A stretch of DNA of 64,000 bases, from assembly GCA_903862935.1 (NCBI GenBank), contig CAIOZY010000047.1, forward strand, positions 1 to 64,000, written 5' to 3'. The position numbers were made by a program, and so were the translations under genes. Source of the stretch: an uncultured Opitutaceae bacterium. GTDB taxonomy: Bacteria; Verrucomicrobiota; Verrucomicrobiia; Opitutales; Opitutaceae. The notes beneath the pieces were generated by a model. That model was given only the letters and a program-made list of their open reading frames with translations. It was not told the origin of the DNA and did no database searches. Below, piece after piece: positions 1-8,133 of the stretch (the first letter of the stretch is position 1; the number at the start of each line of letters is the position of its first letter).

Positions 1-86
1 CACGGATAGATTTGGGCCAACACCCCTATGCTCAGGTGTTCGGAGATTTTCCCTCCCGTTCCCATCGTCATCGCGCTGCGTGCCAT
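1..86 (-). CDS. IS4-family transposase, N-terminal fragment (runs off window)
   Basis: An open frame reads leftwards from an ATG at 84-86 and leaves the window after 28 codons. The peptide has the order KISEHLSIGVL then AQIYP, which resembles the N-terminal domain of IS4-type DDE transposases as I remember it (a K/R-I-S/T-D/E-H-L-S-x-G-V-L pattern). The DDE catalytic domain would lie outside the window. An IS4-like terminal repeat just upstream supports the reading. The fragment is short, so the family call rests on about 18 residues. Confidence 0.55.
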   Translation of the reverse strand, partial: MARSAMTMGTGGKISEHLSIGVLAQIYP

Positions 87-117
87 CACCCCAGCGTCCA
101 GATGATCGATCGAGCGT

Positions 118-140
118 CAATCCTTAAGTTAACAGTATTG
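118..140. repeat. Probable terminal inverted repeat of an IS4-type element
   Basis: The stretch ATCCTTAAGTTAACAGTATT lies between the transposase start and hisC. It resembles the outer end of E. coli IS4 as I recall it (ATCCTTAACTGATCGGCATT). The element would end at about base 140, only three bases from the hisC stop codon at 144-146. The partner repeat and the target duplication are outside the window, so the boundary is inferred. Confidence 0.45.
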
Positions 141-143
141 CTC

Positions 144-1247
144 CTAGCGGGGCTTTTCCGCCGCCTGCTCGCGCAGCCCCTCCAGGACGCGCTCGTTTTG
201 CTCGCGGGTCCCCACCGTAATGCGCAACCATTCCGGAAGCTTGTAGGGCTTCAGTGGCCTGACGATGACCCCCCTGCGTTGGAGGGCCTCGAACCAGCCG
301 GCCCCGTCCCCCACCTTGACGAGCAGGAAGTTAGCGGTGCTGGGCGCCCACGCCAGGCCGAGGGAGTCCAGGCCGGCCTGGAGCTGCCCCAATCCGGCGC
401 GGTTTTCCCGACGGCACCGCTCCACGAACGCACGGTCGTCCAGCGCCCCGACCGCAGCGGCCTGGCCGATCGCGTTGACGTTGAAGGGTTGTCGGACCCG
501 GTTTAAGAGCGCCGCAAACTCCTCCGCAGCGTAGCCGTAGCCCACCCGCAGGGACGCCAGCCCGTAGATCTTGGAGAACGTGCGCAGACAAACGACCGGG
601 CGGCCCTCCCGGATGAGCGGGCGCAGATCGGGGGGATTGTCCTGGTACTCCGCGTAGGCCTCGTCATAGGCGAGAACAACGTGCTCGGGCAGACTTCGGG
701 CAAAGTCGAGGATCTCCGCCTCCCCGTTCGGCGTCCCGGTGGGGTTGTTCGGCGAGGCCACAAAGACGATCTTCGTCCTGGGGGTCACGGCCCGCGCCAT
801 CGCCTTCAGGTCGTGGCGGAACCCGTCGAGCGGCACCTCGACCGGCTTCGCGCCGAAGAGCATCGCCACCAGCTTGTAGACCACGAAGGCCGGGGCGCCC
901 ATAACCGCCTCGTCGCCCGGCCCGAGCAGGACATGGCCCAGCAGCTCGAGAATCTCGTTCGATCCGTTGCCCACGACGAACTGGGCCGGCGACAGCCCGT
1001 AGGCCTGGGCGAGCTTCTGGCGAAGGGCAAAGCACGCCCCGTCGGGATAGAGCTCTCCGTGAAGCAGCGCCTCCCGGGCCGCATCAAGCGCTCGGGGCGA
1101 GGGACCCAGCGGGTTCTCGTTGGAGGCCAGCTTGATGATGCCAGCCGGGTCTATTCCAAGCTCGCGGGCCACGTCCTCGATCGGGCGTCCCGGCTCGTAC
1201 ACCGGTTGCGCCAGCACCCCGGGCTTTACCAGAGATTCCAATCTCAT
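144..1247 (-). CDS. hisC: Histidinol-phosphate aminotransferase
   Basis: A PLP-dependent fold-type I aminotransferase that converts imidazole-acetol phosphate and glutamate to histidinol phosphate, in cytosolic histidine synthesis. The N-terminal half carries KLASNENPLGPSP, the middle SPNNPTG and YDEAYAEY, and TFSKIYGLASLRVGYG contains the Schiff-base lysine near residue 220. The length of 367 residues is normal for HisC. I chose the ATG at 1247, giving MRLESLVKPG; an in-frame ATG six codons upstream adds only MCSPDG. No other his gene is nearby. The 3' end abuts the putative IS end, so the last few residues could have been altered by the insertion. Confidence 0.93.
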   Translation of the reverse strand: MRLESLVKPGVLAQPVYEPGRPIEDVARELGIDPAGIIKLASNENPLGPSPRALDAAREALLHGELYPDGACFALRQKLAQAYGLSPAQFVVGNGSNEILELLGHVLLGPGDEAVMGAPAFVVYKLVAMLFGAKPVEVPLDGFRHDLKAMARAVTPRTKIVFVASPNNPTGTPNGEAEILDFARSLPEHVVLAYDEAYAEYQDNPPDLRPLIREGRPVVCLRTFSKIYGLASLRVGYGYAAEEFAALLNRVRQPFNVNAIGQAAAVGALDDRAFVERCRRENRAGLGQLQAGLDSLGLAWAPSTANFLLVKVGDGAGWFEALQRRGVIVRPLKPYKLPEWLRITVGTREQNERVLEGLREQAAEKPR

Positions 1248-1310
1248 CCCGTCAGGAGAACACAATTGGCCCGACGGGCTAAAGCCTGAAATCGACGCAG
1301 CCCGGGCTCC

Positions 1311-1907
1311 CTAGCGGCGGCTGTCCACCCGGACGACTCTCATCTTGGCTGCCTGGGCGGCGCGAATGCCCGGCTCGGCGTCCTCGAACACAAGGCAACC
1401 CTCGGGGCTGACCCCCATGCGCTGCGCCGCAAGGAGGAACATGTCCGGGGCGGGCTTTCCGCGCCCCGTCGGCACGTCGAGCGGTGTGACGACCAAGGAA
1501 AAGAGCCCCTCAAGGCCGGCCGCGCGCAGCGAGGGAATCGCAATGTCGGGAGTCCCACCCGTAACGATCGCCATCGGGTGCGTCGGCGCAAACTTCCGGG
1601 CCACCGCAACGACGGGCTCGATCAAGGCCACGCCCGCTATGTTGGCGACGTACAGCTCCTCCTTCTGCGCCATGACCTCAGCCGGATCGAGCCGCAGCCC
1701 GTAGTGCCTGCCCAGGGTCTCAGCCACCAGATCGGTCGGCACGCCCCCGAGCTTGTAGAACAGGTCCAAGTCGAGCGGCTCCTTTAGGCCGAACCTCCTC
1801 AAGGTCTGGTCCCAAGCGCGGTAGTGCACCGGCATCGAGTCGATCAGCGTTCCGTCTAGGTCGAAAATGTAGCCGTCGAAGTCGCCGGCGGGAATCTCAA
1901 GTTTCAT
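1311..1907 (-). CDS. HAD-superfamily phosphatase, beta-phosphoglucomutase-like
   Basis: A 198-residue cytosolic HAD hydrolase. Motif I is DLDGTLIDS near residue 13, where the first Asp is the nucleophile and the second the acid/base. Motif II is the Thr of IVTGGTPD, a Lys lies in GRGKPAPDMF, and motif IV is VFEDAEPG. The helical cap after motif I (MPVHYRAWDQTLRRFG) fits the phosphoglycolate phosphatase/beta-phosphoglucomutase branch. The substrate cannot be told from sequence. The frame stays open about 100 codons upstream, but homology begins at MKLEIPAGDFDGY, so I start at 1907. It is divergent from the aquaporin gene across about 97 bases. Confidence 0.88.
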   Translation of the reverse strand: MKLEIPAGDFDGYIFDLDGTLIDSMPVHYRAWDQTLRRFGLKEPLDLDLFYKLGGVPTDLVAETLGRHYGLRLDPAEVMAQKEELYVANIAGVALIEPVVAVARKFAPTHPMAIVTGGTPDIAIPSLRAAGLEGLFSLVVTPLDVPTGRGKPAPDMFLLAAQRMGVSPEGCLVFEDAEPGIRAAQAAKMRVVRVDSRR

Positions 1908-2004
1908 GGAAAAGGTATGATATTGAAGTCGGGACGGGTTTCGGTGCAATAGGCATCGCCTCACAACCGGCACGTCGCTCCCGGCAGTTTCCAGCACTTT
2001 GCTT

Positions 2005-2625
2005 ATGAAAAAATACCTCGTTGAGTTCATCGGAACGTTCTTCCTCGTGTTCACGGTCGGCGCCACAGTGATCGCCCCGGGCGCGGGCCCCCTCGCCCCA
2101 GTCGCGATTGGTGCTGCTCTGATGGTCATGATCTTCGCCGGGGGACACGTCTCCGGCGGGCACTTCAACCCAGCCGTGACGCTGTCGGTCTGGCTGCGGG
2201 GCAAGTGCGAGACCCGCGACGTGCTGCCCTACTGGGTTTCTCAACTCGCGGCGGCGGTCGTCGCGGCCTGGCTCATGCACTTCATCAAGGCGGGAGCCGT
2301 CCAGCCCTTCTTTATCGGGATCAAGGCTGCGATCCTGTCGGAGTTCCTCTTCACCTTCGCCCTGTGCTGGGTTGTCCTGAATGTCGCGACCGCCAAGGGA
2401 ACCTCCGGCAACTCATTCTACGGGCTGGCCATCGGAATGACGGTCATGACGGGGGCCTATGCCGTCGGCAACGTGTCCGGGGGCGCATTCAACCCGGCCG
2501 TGGCGGCCGGCATCACGCTGATGGGGCTGTTCCACTGGGGCAGCTACTGGGTGTTCCTGGTGGGGGAACTCCTCGGCGCCTGCGCCGCGGCCCTGGCCTA
2601 CCGGGTCGTGAACGGAACCGAGTAG
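2005..2625 (+). CDS. MIP-family channel (aquaporin/glycerol facilitator)
   Basis: A 206-residue inner-membrane channel with the two hemipore NPA motifs: SGGHFNPAVTLSVW near residue 55 and SGGAFNPAVAAGI near 160. Six hydrophobic spans are visible, and the length is on the short side for a family usually of 220-280. The second NPA motif is followed by Ala, not the Arg (NPAR) usual in the selectivity filter, so water or glycerol selectivity is uncertain. I start at ATG 2005 (MKKYLVEFIGTFFLV) instead of a TTG two codons earlier. The stop lies 13 bases from the stop of the convergent helicase gene. Confidence 0.88.
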   Translation: MKKYLVEFIGTFFLVFTVGATVIAPGAGPLAPVAIGAALMVMIFAGGHVSGGHFNPAVTLSVWLRGKCETRDVLPYWVSQLAAAVVAAWLMHFIKAGAVQPFFIGIKAAILSEFLFTFALCWVVLNVATAKGTSGNSFYGLAIGMTVMTGAYAVGNVSGGAFNPAVAAGITLMGLFHWGSYWVFLVGELLGACAAALAYRVVNGTE

Positions 2626-2638
2626 CCGGCCCAGAGCC

Positions 2639-4282
2639 CTAGCGCCTCACCCCGCGGTGGAGGCGGCTCGCCGCCTTCGGGGCTGCCTCCAGCTGGGTCT
2701 TCTCGTCGAAGAGGGCCGAGTAGATGTAGGGGAAGCCCTCGACCTTCTTGCGTTCGATCGCCGCTCCGATGAAGCGCTCGATGCTGCGGGCGTCGCGCAC
2801 GTCATCCTCGGTGACAAGGGTGAATGCGTCCCCGGAGTGGTGGGCGCGTCCTGTCCGTCCAATGCGGTGCACGTAGTCCTCGGCGTTCTCCGGGACGTCG
2901 TAGTTGATCACGTGGGACACGCCGGCGATGTCCAGTCCGCGGGCGGCAATGTCGGTGGCCACCAGCATCTCGAACCGGCCCGACTTGAATCCCTCAAGGG
3001 CCTCAACCCGCTCGCGCTGGTTGCGGTCGGAGTGCATGACGCCCACCGTGTGCCCCTTGGTCTTGAGCCTTGCGGCGATCCGGTCCGCTCCCATGCGGGT
3101 GCGGCAGAAGATGAGGACGCTCTTGAACTCGGTCTTGTCGAGCAGCAGCTGCAGCAGGTCGAACTTCTGCGAGGCAACCACCGGATAGAAGGCGTGGGCG
3201 ATCGTCTCGGCGGGGGAACTCACCCGGTCCACCGCGACCCGCGTGGGGTTGTGCAAGGCCCAGCTGGCGAGCTGCTCGATCTCGGGTGGCAGCGTGGCCG
3301 TGAAGAAGAGGGTCTGGCGCTGTTTCGCGCACTTCTGGACGATGCGGCGGACGTCCGGCAAGAAGCCCATGTCGAGCATGCGGTCGACCTCGTCCAGGAC
3401 CAGGATGTCGATCTTGTCCAGGGAGCAGTTGCCCTGTTCGATGTGGTCTAGGAGCCGGCCTGGCGTTGCCGCCAGGATGTCCATGCCCCGGCGCAGGTCT
3501 TCGGTCTGCTTGCCGTAGCCGACACCCCCGTAGACGATCGTGACCCTCAGGTCGGTGAACTTCGCGAACTTTTGAAAGGCCTCCTCGACCTGCAGCGCGA
3601 GCTCGCGCGTCGGCTCAAGGATCAGACAGCGCATGGCCCCGTGGCCGCCGAGCCTCTGGATGATCGGCAGCGCGAAGGCCGCCGTCTTGCCCGTTCCGGT
3701 CTGGGCCGAGCCGATGACGTCGCCTCCGGCGAGGACGAGCGGGATCGCCTTGGTCTGAATCGGGGTCGGCTCGATGTAGCTCATCTCCTGGACCGCGAAT
3801 GCGAGCGCATCGGAGAGCCCGAGCTTCGTAAAGGCCGTGTCCATCTTCGGGACGTCGACCGGCACAGCCGGCTTGACGGGCTCCCGGCGGGGGTGTTCGA
3901 ACGAATCGTCCCGGGCCGGTCGCTCCCGGCGCTCACCGCGGGCCCGGCCCCGGCCAGGCCGGCCTCCAGAGGAGGATTCGTCGCGGTAGGGGCGGGGTTC
4001 GTGGGACTGCTCCTGAGGCCTGCCGTGGGGGGAGGAGGAGGGCCTGGCCTGAGGCCTGCTGCCGTGTCCCTGGCTCTGGCCCCGGCCTTGGTCCCGGGTC
4101 CGTCCCTGACCTTGGCTTCGCCCCTGACCTTGGCTCCGCCCTTGTCCCTGACCCTGGCCCTGGCTAGGGCCACGGGCGGGAGATTGTCTCTGGGGAGCGG
4201 CTCCCGCGCCGTGGGAGGGGGCGGGGGCCTTGGCGGATGGCGCCATCGTCTGGCGCAGCTTGGCAAAGATCTTTTTTAACAT
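2639..4282 (-). CDS. DEAD-box RNA helicase (RhlE-like) with Gln/Gly/Arg-rich N-terminal tail
   Basis: An ATP-dependent RNA helicase of 547 residues. The first 145 or so are low complexity, dominated by Q, G, R, S and P. The two RecA-like domains follow: a Q motif (IEPTPIQTKA), motif I AQTGTGKT, PTRELALQ, motif II DEVD in LVLDEVDRMLDMGF, motif III TAT, then ARGLDI and HRIGRTGR in the second domain. RhlE and CsdA proteins normally have DEAD and SAT, so DEVD and TAT are variants. RGG/QG tails usually bind RNA and in other species sit at the C-terminus. Likely roles are ribosome assembly or mRNA turnover. It is monocistronic. Confidence 0.93.
   Translation of the reverse strand: MLKKIFAKLRQTMAPSAKAPAPSHGAGAAPQRQSPARGPSQGQGQGQGRSQGQGRSQGQGRTRDQGRGQSQGHGSRPQARPSSSPHGRPQEQSHEPRPYRDESSSGGRPGRGRARGERRERPARDDSFEHPRREPVKPAVPVDVPKMDTAFTKLGLSDALAFAVQEMSYIEPTPIQTKAIPLVLAGGDVIGSAQTGTGKTAAFALPIIQRLGGHGAMRCLILEPTRELALQVEEAFQKFAKFTDLRVTIVYGGVGYGKQTEDLRRGMDILAATPGRLLDHIEQGNCSLDKIDILVLDEVDRMLDMGFLPDVRRIVQKCAKQRQTLFFTATLPPEIEQLASWALHNPTRVAVDRVSSPAETIAHAFYPVVASQKFDLLQLLLDKTEFKSVLIFCRTRMGADRIAARLKTKGHTVGVMHSDRNQRERVEALEGFKSGRFEMLVATDIAARGLDIAGVSHVINYDVPENAEDYVHRIGRTGRAHHSGDAFTLVTEDDVRDARSIERFIGAAIERKKVEGFPYIYSALFDEKTQLEAAPKAASRLHRGVRR
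4060..4165. repeat. In-gene tandem repeat coding QG/GR-rich units
   Basis: Degenerate repeats about 12-20 bases long, such as two copies of CCCTGACCTTGGCT at 4114-4127 and 4132-4145, encode alternating Q-G, R-S and G-R dipeptides in the helicase tail. Unit spacing varies and the units stay in frame, as expected for a coding repeat that expands and contracts by slippage. Confidence 0.6.
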
Positions 4283-4366
4283 GAAACGCTTTCGATAAGC
4301 CGGTGACCCTCCCTGTTTCCCCGGCCTTTTGCAACCCCCGATCTCAGACCCTGCCGGCCCGATCGG

Positions 4367-4786
4367 TCAGAGTTCGGATCGGATCTTCTCGAGAATCGCC
4401 CGCGACTTGGGCTCGTCGCCGAAGACCCCGACGCGGATCTTGACCCGGCACAGATCGTCGCCCTCCTTCTCGATCTTGATAGTCACCTTATCGTCCTGGG
4501 CGGTTCGCGCGATGATGACCGACGAGAAGGCGTCCCTCTTATCGCTGATTTTGGCAAGCTGCAGCTGGGTTGTGGCCCGTCCCGCAGCGTTTGAAACCGA
4601 GTCCAGCCGACCGTTGAGCGTCGTCGTCAGTTCGCCGCTGATGTAGGCCACCGTTCCGGCACCGGCGGCCCCGGCAGCTCCTATGGCCAGGAGAAAGCAA
4701 CCCGAGGACGCGACCAAGACACAGGCGAGAAGCGAGCTGGCCAAAACCCGCGCAAGAGGTGTCCGAAGGGAGTTCATGGTGTTCAT
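4367..4786 (-). CDS. DUF3568-type lipoprotein
   Basis: A 139-residue predicted lipoprotein. The N-terminal signal ends in a lipobox (VASSGC), followed by an Ala/Gly-rich segment that may be membrane-associated (AIGAAGAAGAGTVAYISGEL). The rest is a small alpha/beta domain with repeated I/V strands (KVTIKIEKEG, RVKIRVGVFGDE), as in DUF3568. The family has no known biochemical function. I start at 4786, where AAAGGA lies four bases upstream and could act as a ribosome-binding site. It stands between the helicase and nucleotidyltransferase genes on the same strand with gaps of 84 and 46 bases. Confidence 0.75.
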   Translation of the reverse strand: MNTMNSLRTPLARVLASSLLACVLVASSGCFLLAIGAAGAAGAGTVAYISGELTTTLNGRLDSVSNAAGRATTQLQLAKISDKRDAFSSVIIARTAQDDKVTIKIEKEGDDLCRVKIRVGVFGDEPKSRAILEKIRSEL

Positions 4787-4832
4787 AAGGTCCTTTGGAC
4801 AGCCCGGAAGTCAAACGGTGCCCCCAATGACC

Positions 4833-5705
4833 TCAAAGCAGGCGGGGGGGATAGGCTCCCTCGGCCACGAGGGCCGCAATGGAGGAGGCAACCCGGGGCC
4901 TGTCGGCCCTATGGGTGATTCCAAACCAGGCTGACGAGGTCGGCAGCACCTCGACCGCCGCGGACCCCCGGCCCACCATGCCGGATACGGCGGTGGGCAG
5001 GTAGAACTCCGCCGCCGGATCCTGGCCGCGCTCCGCGACGAACCGGACCAAATCCGCCTCGAGCTCAGAGAAGAGGCCTGGGGTGAAGCCCCAGCAGTTC
5101 ATCGAGACTATCTCCGCCCCTGACAGGGCGCGCCCGGGGCCGACGTCGGCTGGGTTGATCCCCGTCCTCTCGGTGATCGAGCGCAGGTGCCCCCCGACGG
5201 CCTCGCAGACCCCGCGCGAGACGGCTCCGTGCTCGGAGAGGGTCCGGTCAAGGCGGAAGCCGACCAGGGCGAAGCTTCGGCCCGTCCGAGCGGGCCCAAG
5301 GAAGCGCCCCAACTGGACAAAGGAGTCGGCCCCGTAGAAGTCGTCGGCGTTGACGACCGCGAAATTTCCCCTGAGAGCCCCGCGGGCGCACCAGACGGCA
5401 TGTCCTGTTCCCCAGGGTTTCGCGCGGGCCGCAGGCGCGGCACAGCCGCCCGGCAGCTCCGCCGCCGACTGGAAGACCGCCTCAACGGGAACACGCCCGG
5501 CGTAGCGGGCCATCACACCCTCCCGGAACTGGGCCTCGAACTCGCGCCGGATCACGAACACCACCCGCGCGAACCCTGCCCGCAGCGCGTCGTGGACGGA
5601 GTAGTCGAGAATCGTCTCCCCGCCAGGACCAACGGGGTCGAGCTGCTTGAGGCCGCCGTAGCGGGAACCCATGCCGGCGGCGAGAACCAGGAGATCGGGA
5701 CCCAT
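4833..5705 (-). CDS. Nucleotidyltransferase (NTP-transferase family)
   Basis: A 290-residue protein with the sugar-phosphate nucleotidylyltransferase signature at its very N-terminus (LVLAAGMGSRYGGLKQLDP) and VVNADDFYG near residue 115, where acidic residues bind metal. The loop ending WGTGHAVWCAR fits an NTP or sugar-phosphate site. Such proteins make NDP-sugars or similar activated metabolites in the cytosol. The sequence differs from RfbA/GalU enough that I do not assign a substrate. I start at ATG 5705; the upstream in-frame extension lacks homology. The ABC-2 permease lies just upstream with a gap of 37 bases. Confidence 0.78.
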   Translation of the reverse strand: MGPDLLVLAAGMGSRYGGLKQLDPVGPGGETILDYSVHDALRAGFARVVFVIRREFEAQFREGVMARYAGRVPVEAVFQSAAELPGGCAAPAARAKPWGTGHAVWCARGALRGNFAVVNADDFYGADSFVQLGRFLGPARTGRSFALVGFRLDRTLSEHGAVSRGVCEAVGGHLRSITERTGINPADVGPGRALSGAEIVSMNCWGFTPGLFSELEADLVRFVAERGQDPAAEFYLPTAVSGMVGRGSAAVEVLPTSSAWFGITHRADRPRVASSIAALVAEGAYPPRLL

Positions 5706-5742
5706 GACAGCCCCCACCCTGCCAGAAGACCCCGCCGGTTGT

Positions 5743-6528
5743 CTATCTCCGGCTGAAGCGGAACCTCGCGGCACCCAGGCTCGAGTCGTCCTCGCCGCGG
5801 TTGAACACGCGCACCGATGCCCAGGCCAGGGCGGCGATGAAGCCGCACAGCACGCACACCGACAGAAGCGGCGGAAAGAAGAATTCGCCCAGGAGCGAAC
5901 CCCTCATCAAGTCGACCGCGTAGGCCACCGGGTCGACGTGCGTGGCGACCTGCATCCAGTGCGGCGCGTTCCGCAGCGGATACAGAGCCCCTGAAAGGAA
6001 GAACATCGGCAGGAGCACCGCGTTGCTGACAACCGGGAACACGGTCGTCGAGCGGAAGAGGGAGGCCACCGCTACACCCATCGCCGAGAAAGTCGCGGCC
6101 GCGAGGAGCATCGAACCCAGGAGTTCGGCAAGGCTTCCCATCCCGAGAGGGACCCCCGCCAGCGGTGCGAACGGCAGCACGATCGCCCCCTGGGCAAAGG
6201 CCTGGATAGCACCCGAGGAGATCTTGCCTATCGCGATCGCCGGCCGCGGGATCGGGGCCACCAGGACGGCCTTGAAAAACCCGATCTGCCGGTCGAAGAC
6301 GATGACGATTGCGGCGAAGGTCGCGGAGAACAGCAGCGACAGCCCGAGCACCCCCGGGAAAATGTACTGTTGGTAGGCACCCCCGCCGAGGCGGGTGCTG
6401 CCCCCGATCCCGGCCCCGAGGACAAACAGATATAGGAGAGGCTGGGCAAGCCCGGCGGCCAGCCGGGCGCGGTCGAGCCAGGCCCGCTTGAGATCCAAAA
6501 CGATGATGGCGTAAATTCCCCGGATCAT
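5743..6528 (-). CDS. ABC-2 type exporter permease
   Basis: A 261-residue inner-membrane permease with about six hydrophobic spans, in the layout of the DrrB/NodJ (ABC-2) family. Conserved features include an early LDLKRAWLDRARL segment, an FPGVLGLSLLFSATFA span, and the late FFLSGALYPLRNAPHWMQ, the usual ABC-2 signature region. It should form the membrane half of an exporter with the upstream ATPase: the ATPase stop and this start overlap as ATGA at 6525-6528. The substrate is unknown; drugs, polysaccharide or lipid are typical. I start at 6528, ignoring an upstream in-frame extension inside the ATPase gene. Confidence 0.88.
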   Translation of the reverse strand: MIRGIYAIIVLDLKRAWLDRARLAAGLAQPLLYLFVLGAGIGGSTRLGGGAYQQYIFPGVLGLSLLFSATFAAIVIVFDRQIGFFKAVLVAPIPRPAIAIGKISSGAIQAFAQGAIVLPFAPLAGVPLGMGSLAELLGSMLLAAATFSAMGVAVASLFRSTTVFPVVSNAVLLPMFFLSGALYPLRNAPHWMQVATHVDPVAYAVDLMRGSLLGEFFFPPLLSVCVLCGFIAALAWASVRVFNRGEDDSSLGAARFRFSRR

Positions 6529-7517
6529 GGCGCGCCCCCCTCCGCCCCCCGGCGCTCCGTCCCCGTTGGTGGCGCCCCTCCCGCGAGGCCGCGCCCTGTC
6601 AGCTCGACAAAAACGTCCTCCAGGCTCGGAGCGTGAACCTCCACCCGCTGCACGGTGACCGGAAGGTTGCGCAGGAGCTCGGGCACCACGGAGGCCGGGT
6701 CGGCGTGCAGGATCATGAGCCCGCCCTCCTTGGCCTCGGGCGAGAAGCCGCGTCCGGTGAGCCACCGGGCGGCCGCTGGGTCGTCATCGGTGTTCAGCCG
6801 GATGACCCCGCCGCCCAGTCCGCTCTTGAGCTCCCGCGGGGTGCCCAGCGCGACGATCCTACCCGAGTCGATGAGGGCGATCCGGTCGGCGACCTCAGCC
6901 TCCTCCATGTAGTGCGTGGTGAAAAAGACGGTGCGTCCCCTCTCCTTCAGGGTCCTCACGTGGCTCCAGAACGAGCGCCGGGCGTCTACGTCGAGGCCTA
7001 GGGTGGCCTCGTCAAGGAACAGGATCTGGGGGTCGATCACCAGGGCCCGCGCAAGTTCGAGCTTACGGCGCTGGCCGCCGGACAGGGTTTCGGCCGGCCG
7101 GTCCGCCGAATCCGCCAAGCCCAAGCTGCCGAGCAGTTCCGAGGCCCGCCGATGCGCGGCGGCGGTGGGCAGCCCGTAGAACAACCCCATCAGCAGCAGG
7201 TTGTCTCGGCCGGTCAAGCGCCGCTCAATTGCCGGCTCCTGGAAGACGATCCCCATTTGGCGCCGGACGGCATCCCTCGCCCCGACGACGTCCCGGCCCA
7301 GAACGCGCGCCGAGCCCTCCGTCGGGGACCGCAGGGTGGCCAGGATAGAAAACAATGTGGTCTTACCCGCCCCGTTTGGGCCCAGGAGCGCGAACATCTC
7401 GCCTCGGCCCACGGTGAGGTCGATCCCCTTCAGGGCTTCCACCGCGCCGTACTTCTTCACAAGCCCGCGCACCTCGACGGCGGGGGCGTCGGTGTTTGGC
7501 GAGATTGGACTCGGCAT
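6525..7517 (-). CDS. ABC transporter ATP-binding protein (DrrA-like)
   Basis: A 330-residue ATPase. Walker A is GPNGAGKTT near residue 48, the signature motif is LSGGQRRKLELARAL, Walker B is ILFLDEATLGLD, and the H-loop is FFTTHYMEEAE. About 90 residues follow the nucleotide-binding domain, as in DrrA-type exporters with a C-terminal regulatory region. It powers the ABC-2 permease encoded immediately downstream. I start at ATG 7517 (MPSPISPNTDAP), because the 84 codons upstream are Arg-rich with no homology and lie within the divergent FKBP promoter and gene. The gap to the divergent FKBP start is 58 bases. Confidence 0.92.
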   Translation of the reverse strand: MPSPISPNTDAPAVEVRGLVKKYGAVEALKGIDLTVGRGEMFALLGPNGAGKTTLFSILATLRSPTEGSARVLGRDVVGARDAVRRQMGIVFQEPAIERRLTGRDNLLLMGLFYGLPTAAAHRRASELLGSLGLADSADRPAETLSGGQRRKLELARALVIDPQILFLDEATLGLDVDARRSFWSHVRTLKERGRTVFFTTHYMEEAEVADRIALIDSGRIVALGTPRELKSGLGGGVIRLNTDDDPAAARWLTGRGFSPEAKEGGLMILHADPASVVPELLRNLPVTVQRVEVHAPSLEDVFVELTGRGLAGGAPPTGTERRGAEGGAP

Positions 7518-7575
7518 GTCCCGCTCAGCACAGCGAACTTGGCGCATCTGGCAAACCTGTTTACGTTTGCGGCCG

Positions 7576-8124
7576 ATGGCCACACCTCCGCCCCGCAGCT
7601 TCCTTGTCCTCGTCCTTCTCGGCGCCGCCCTCCTGACTCTAGCGCTGGTCGTTCGCTCCGGCATGTTCGAGGTGAGAAACTCCGATGAGCCCATCAACGC
7701 GGCGATGCGCGCCTCCCTGGCGCAGGACCGCCCGGAGCTCTCGACCGAGGATTCCCTGCAGGTCTCCAAGCTCTATCCCACCGCGTCGGTGTCCCGATCC
7801 GGCCTGCGTTACCTGGTGCGCCTTCCGGGCACCGGCGATCGGCGGCCGCGCTCCGGCGACATGGTCATGGTCCGCTACACCGGGAGGCTGCTCGACGGCA
7901 CGCCGATAGACAGCTCCTACCAGGGAGGGGCGAGCCTCACGTTCCGTGTGGGCGAGGGCCGGGTTATCCCGGGCTGGGACGAGGCAATCCAGGGGATGAA
8001 ACGCGGCGAAAAGAGGACCTTGATAGTCCCATACTGGCTCGGCTACGGGGTACAGGGGCACCCGCCGGCGATCCCCCCGAAGGCGACCCTGGTGTTCGAT
8101 GTCGAGCTGGTGGATTTCCGCTAG
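7576..8124 (+). CDS. FKBP-type peptidyl-prolyl isomerase, membrane-anchored
   Basis: A 182-residue cis-trans prolyl isomerase. One hydrophobic segment (FLVLVLLGAALLTLALVV) near the N-terminus should anchor it in the inner membrane or act as an uncleaved signal. The FKBP fold occupies about residues 80-182, with DMVMVRYTGRLLDGTPIDSS, RVIPGWDEAIQGMKRGEKR and the IPPKATLVFDVELVDF ending. It most likely assists protein folding in the periplasm. The frame is open from 7201, but that region is antisense to the ABC ATPase; ATG 7576 is the first start that gives a plausible protein. Confidence 0.92.
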   Translation: MATPPPRSFLVLVLLGAALLTLALVVRSGMFEVRNSDEPINAAMRASLAQDRPELSTEDSLQVSKLYPTASVSRSGLRYLVRLPGTGDRRPRSGDMVMVRYTGRLLDGTPIDSSYQGGASLTFRVGEGRVIPGWDEAIQGMKRGEKRTLIVPYWLGYGVQGHPPAIPPKATLVFDVELVDFR

Positions 8125-8133
8125 GCCGGGCCC

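Noticed and set aside
12-506. Plus-strand open frame at the left edge
   Set aside because: It spans the IS end and runs antisense to hisC, with no domain.
4060-4165. CRISPR-like repeats
   Set aside because: The repeats are degenerate, in frame with the helicase gene and without unique spacers.
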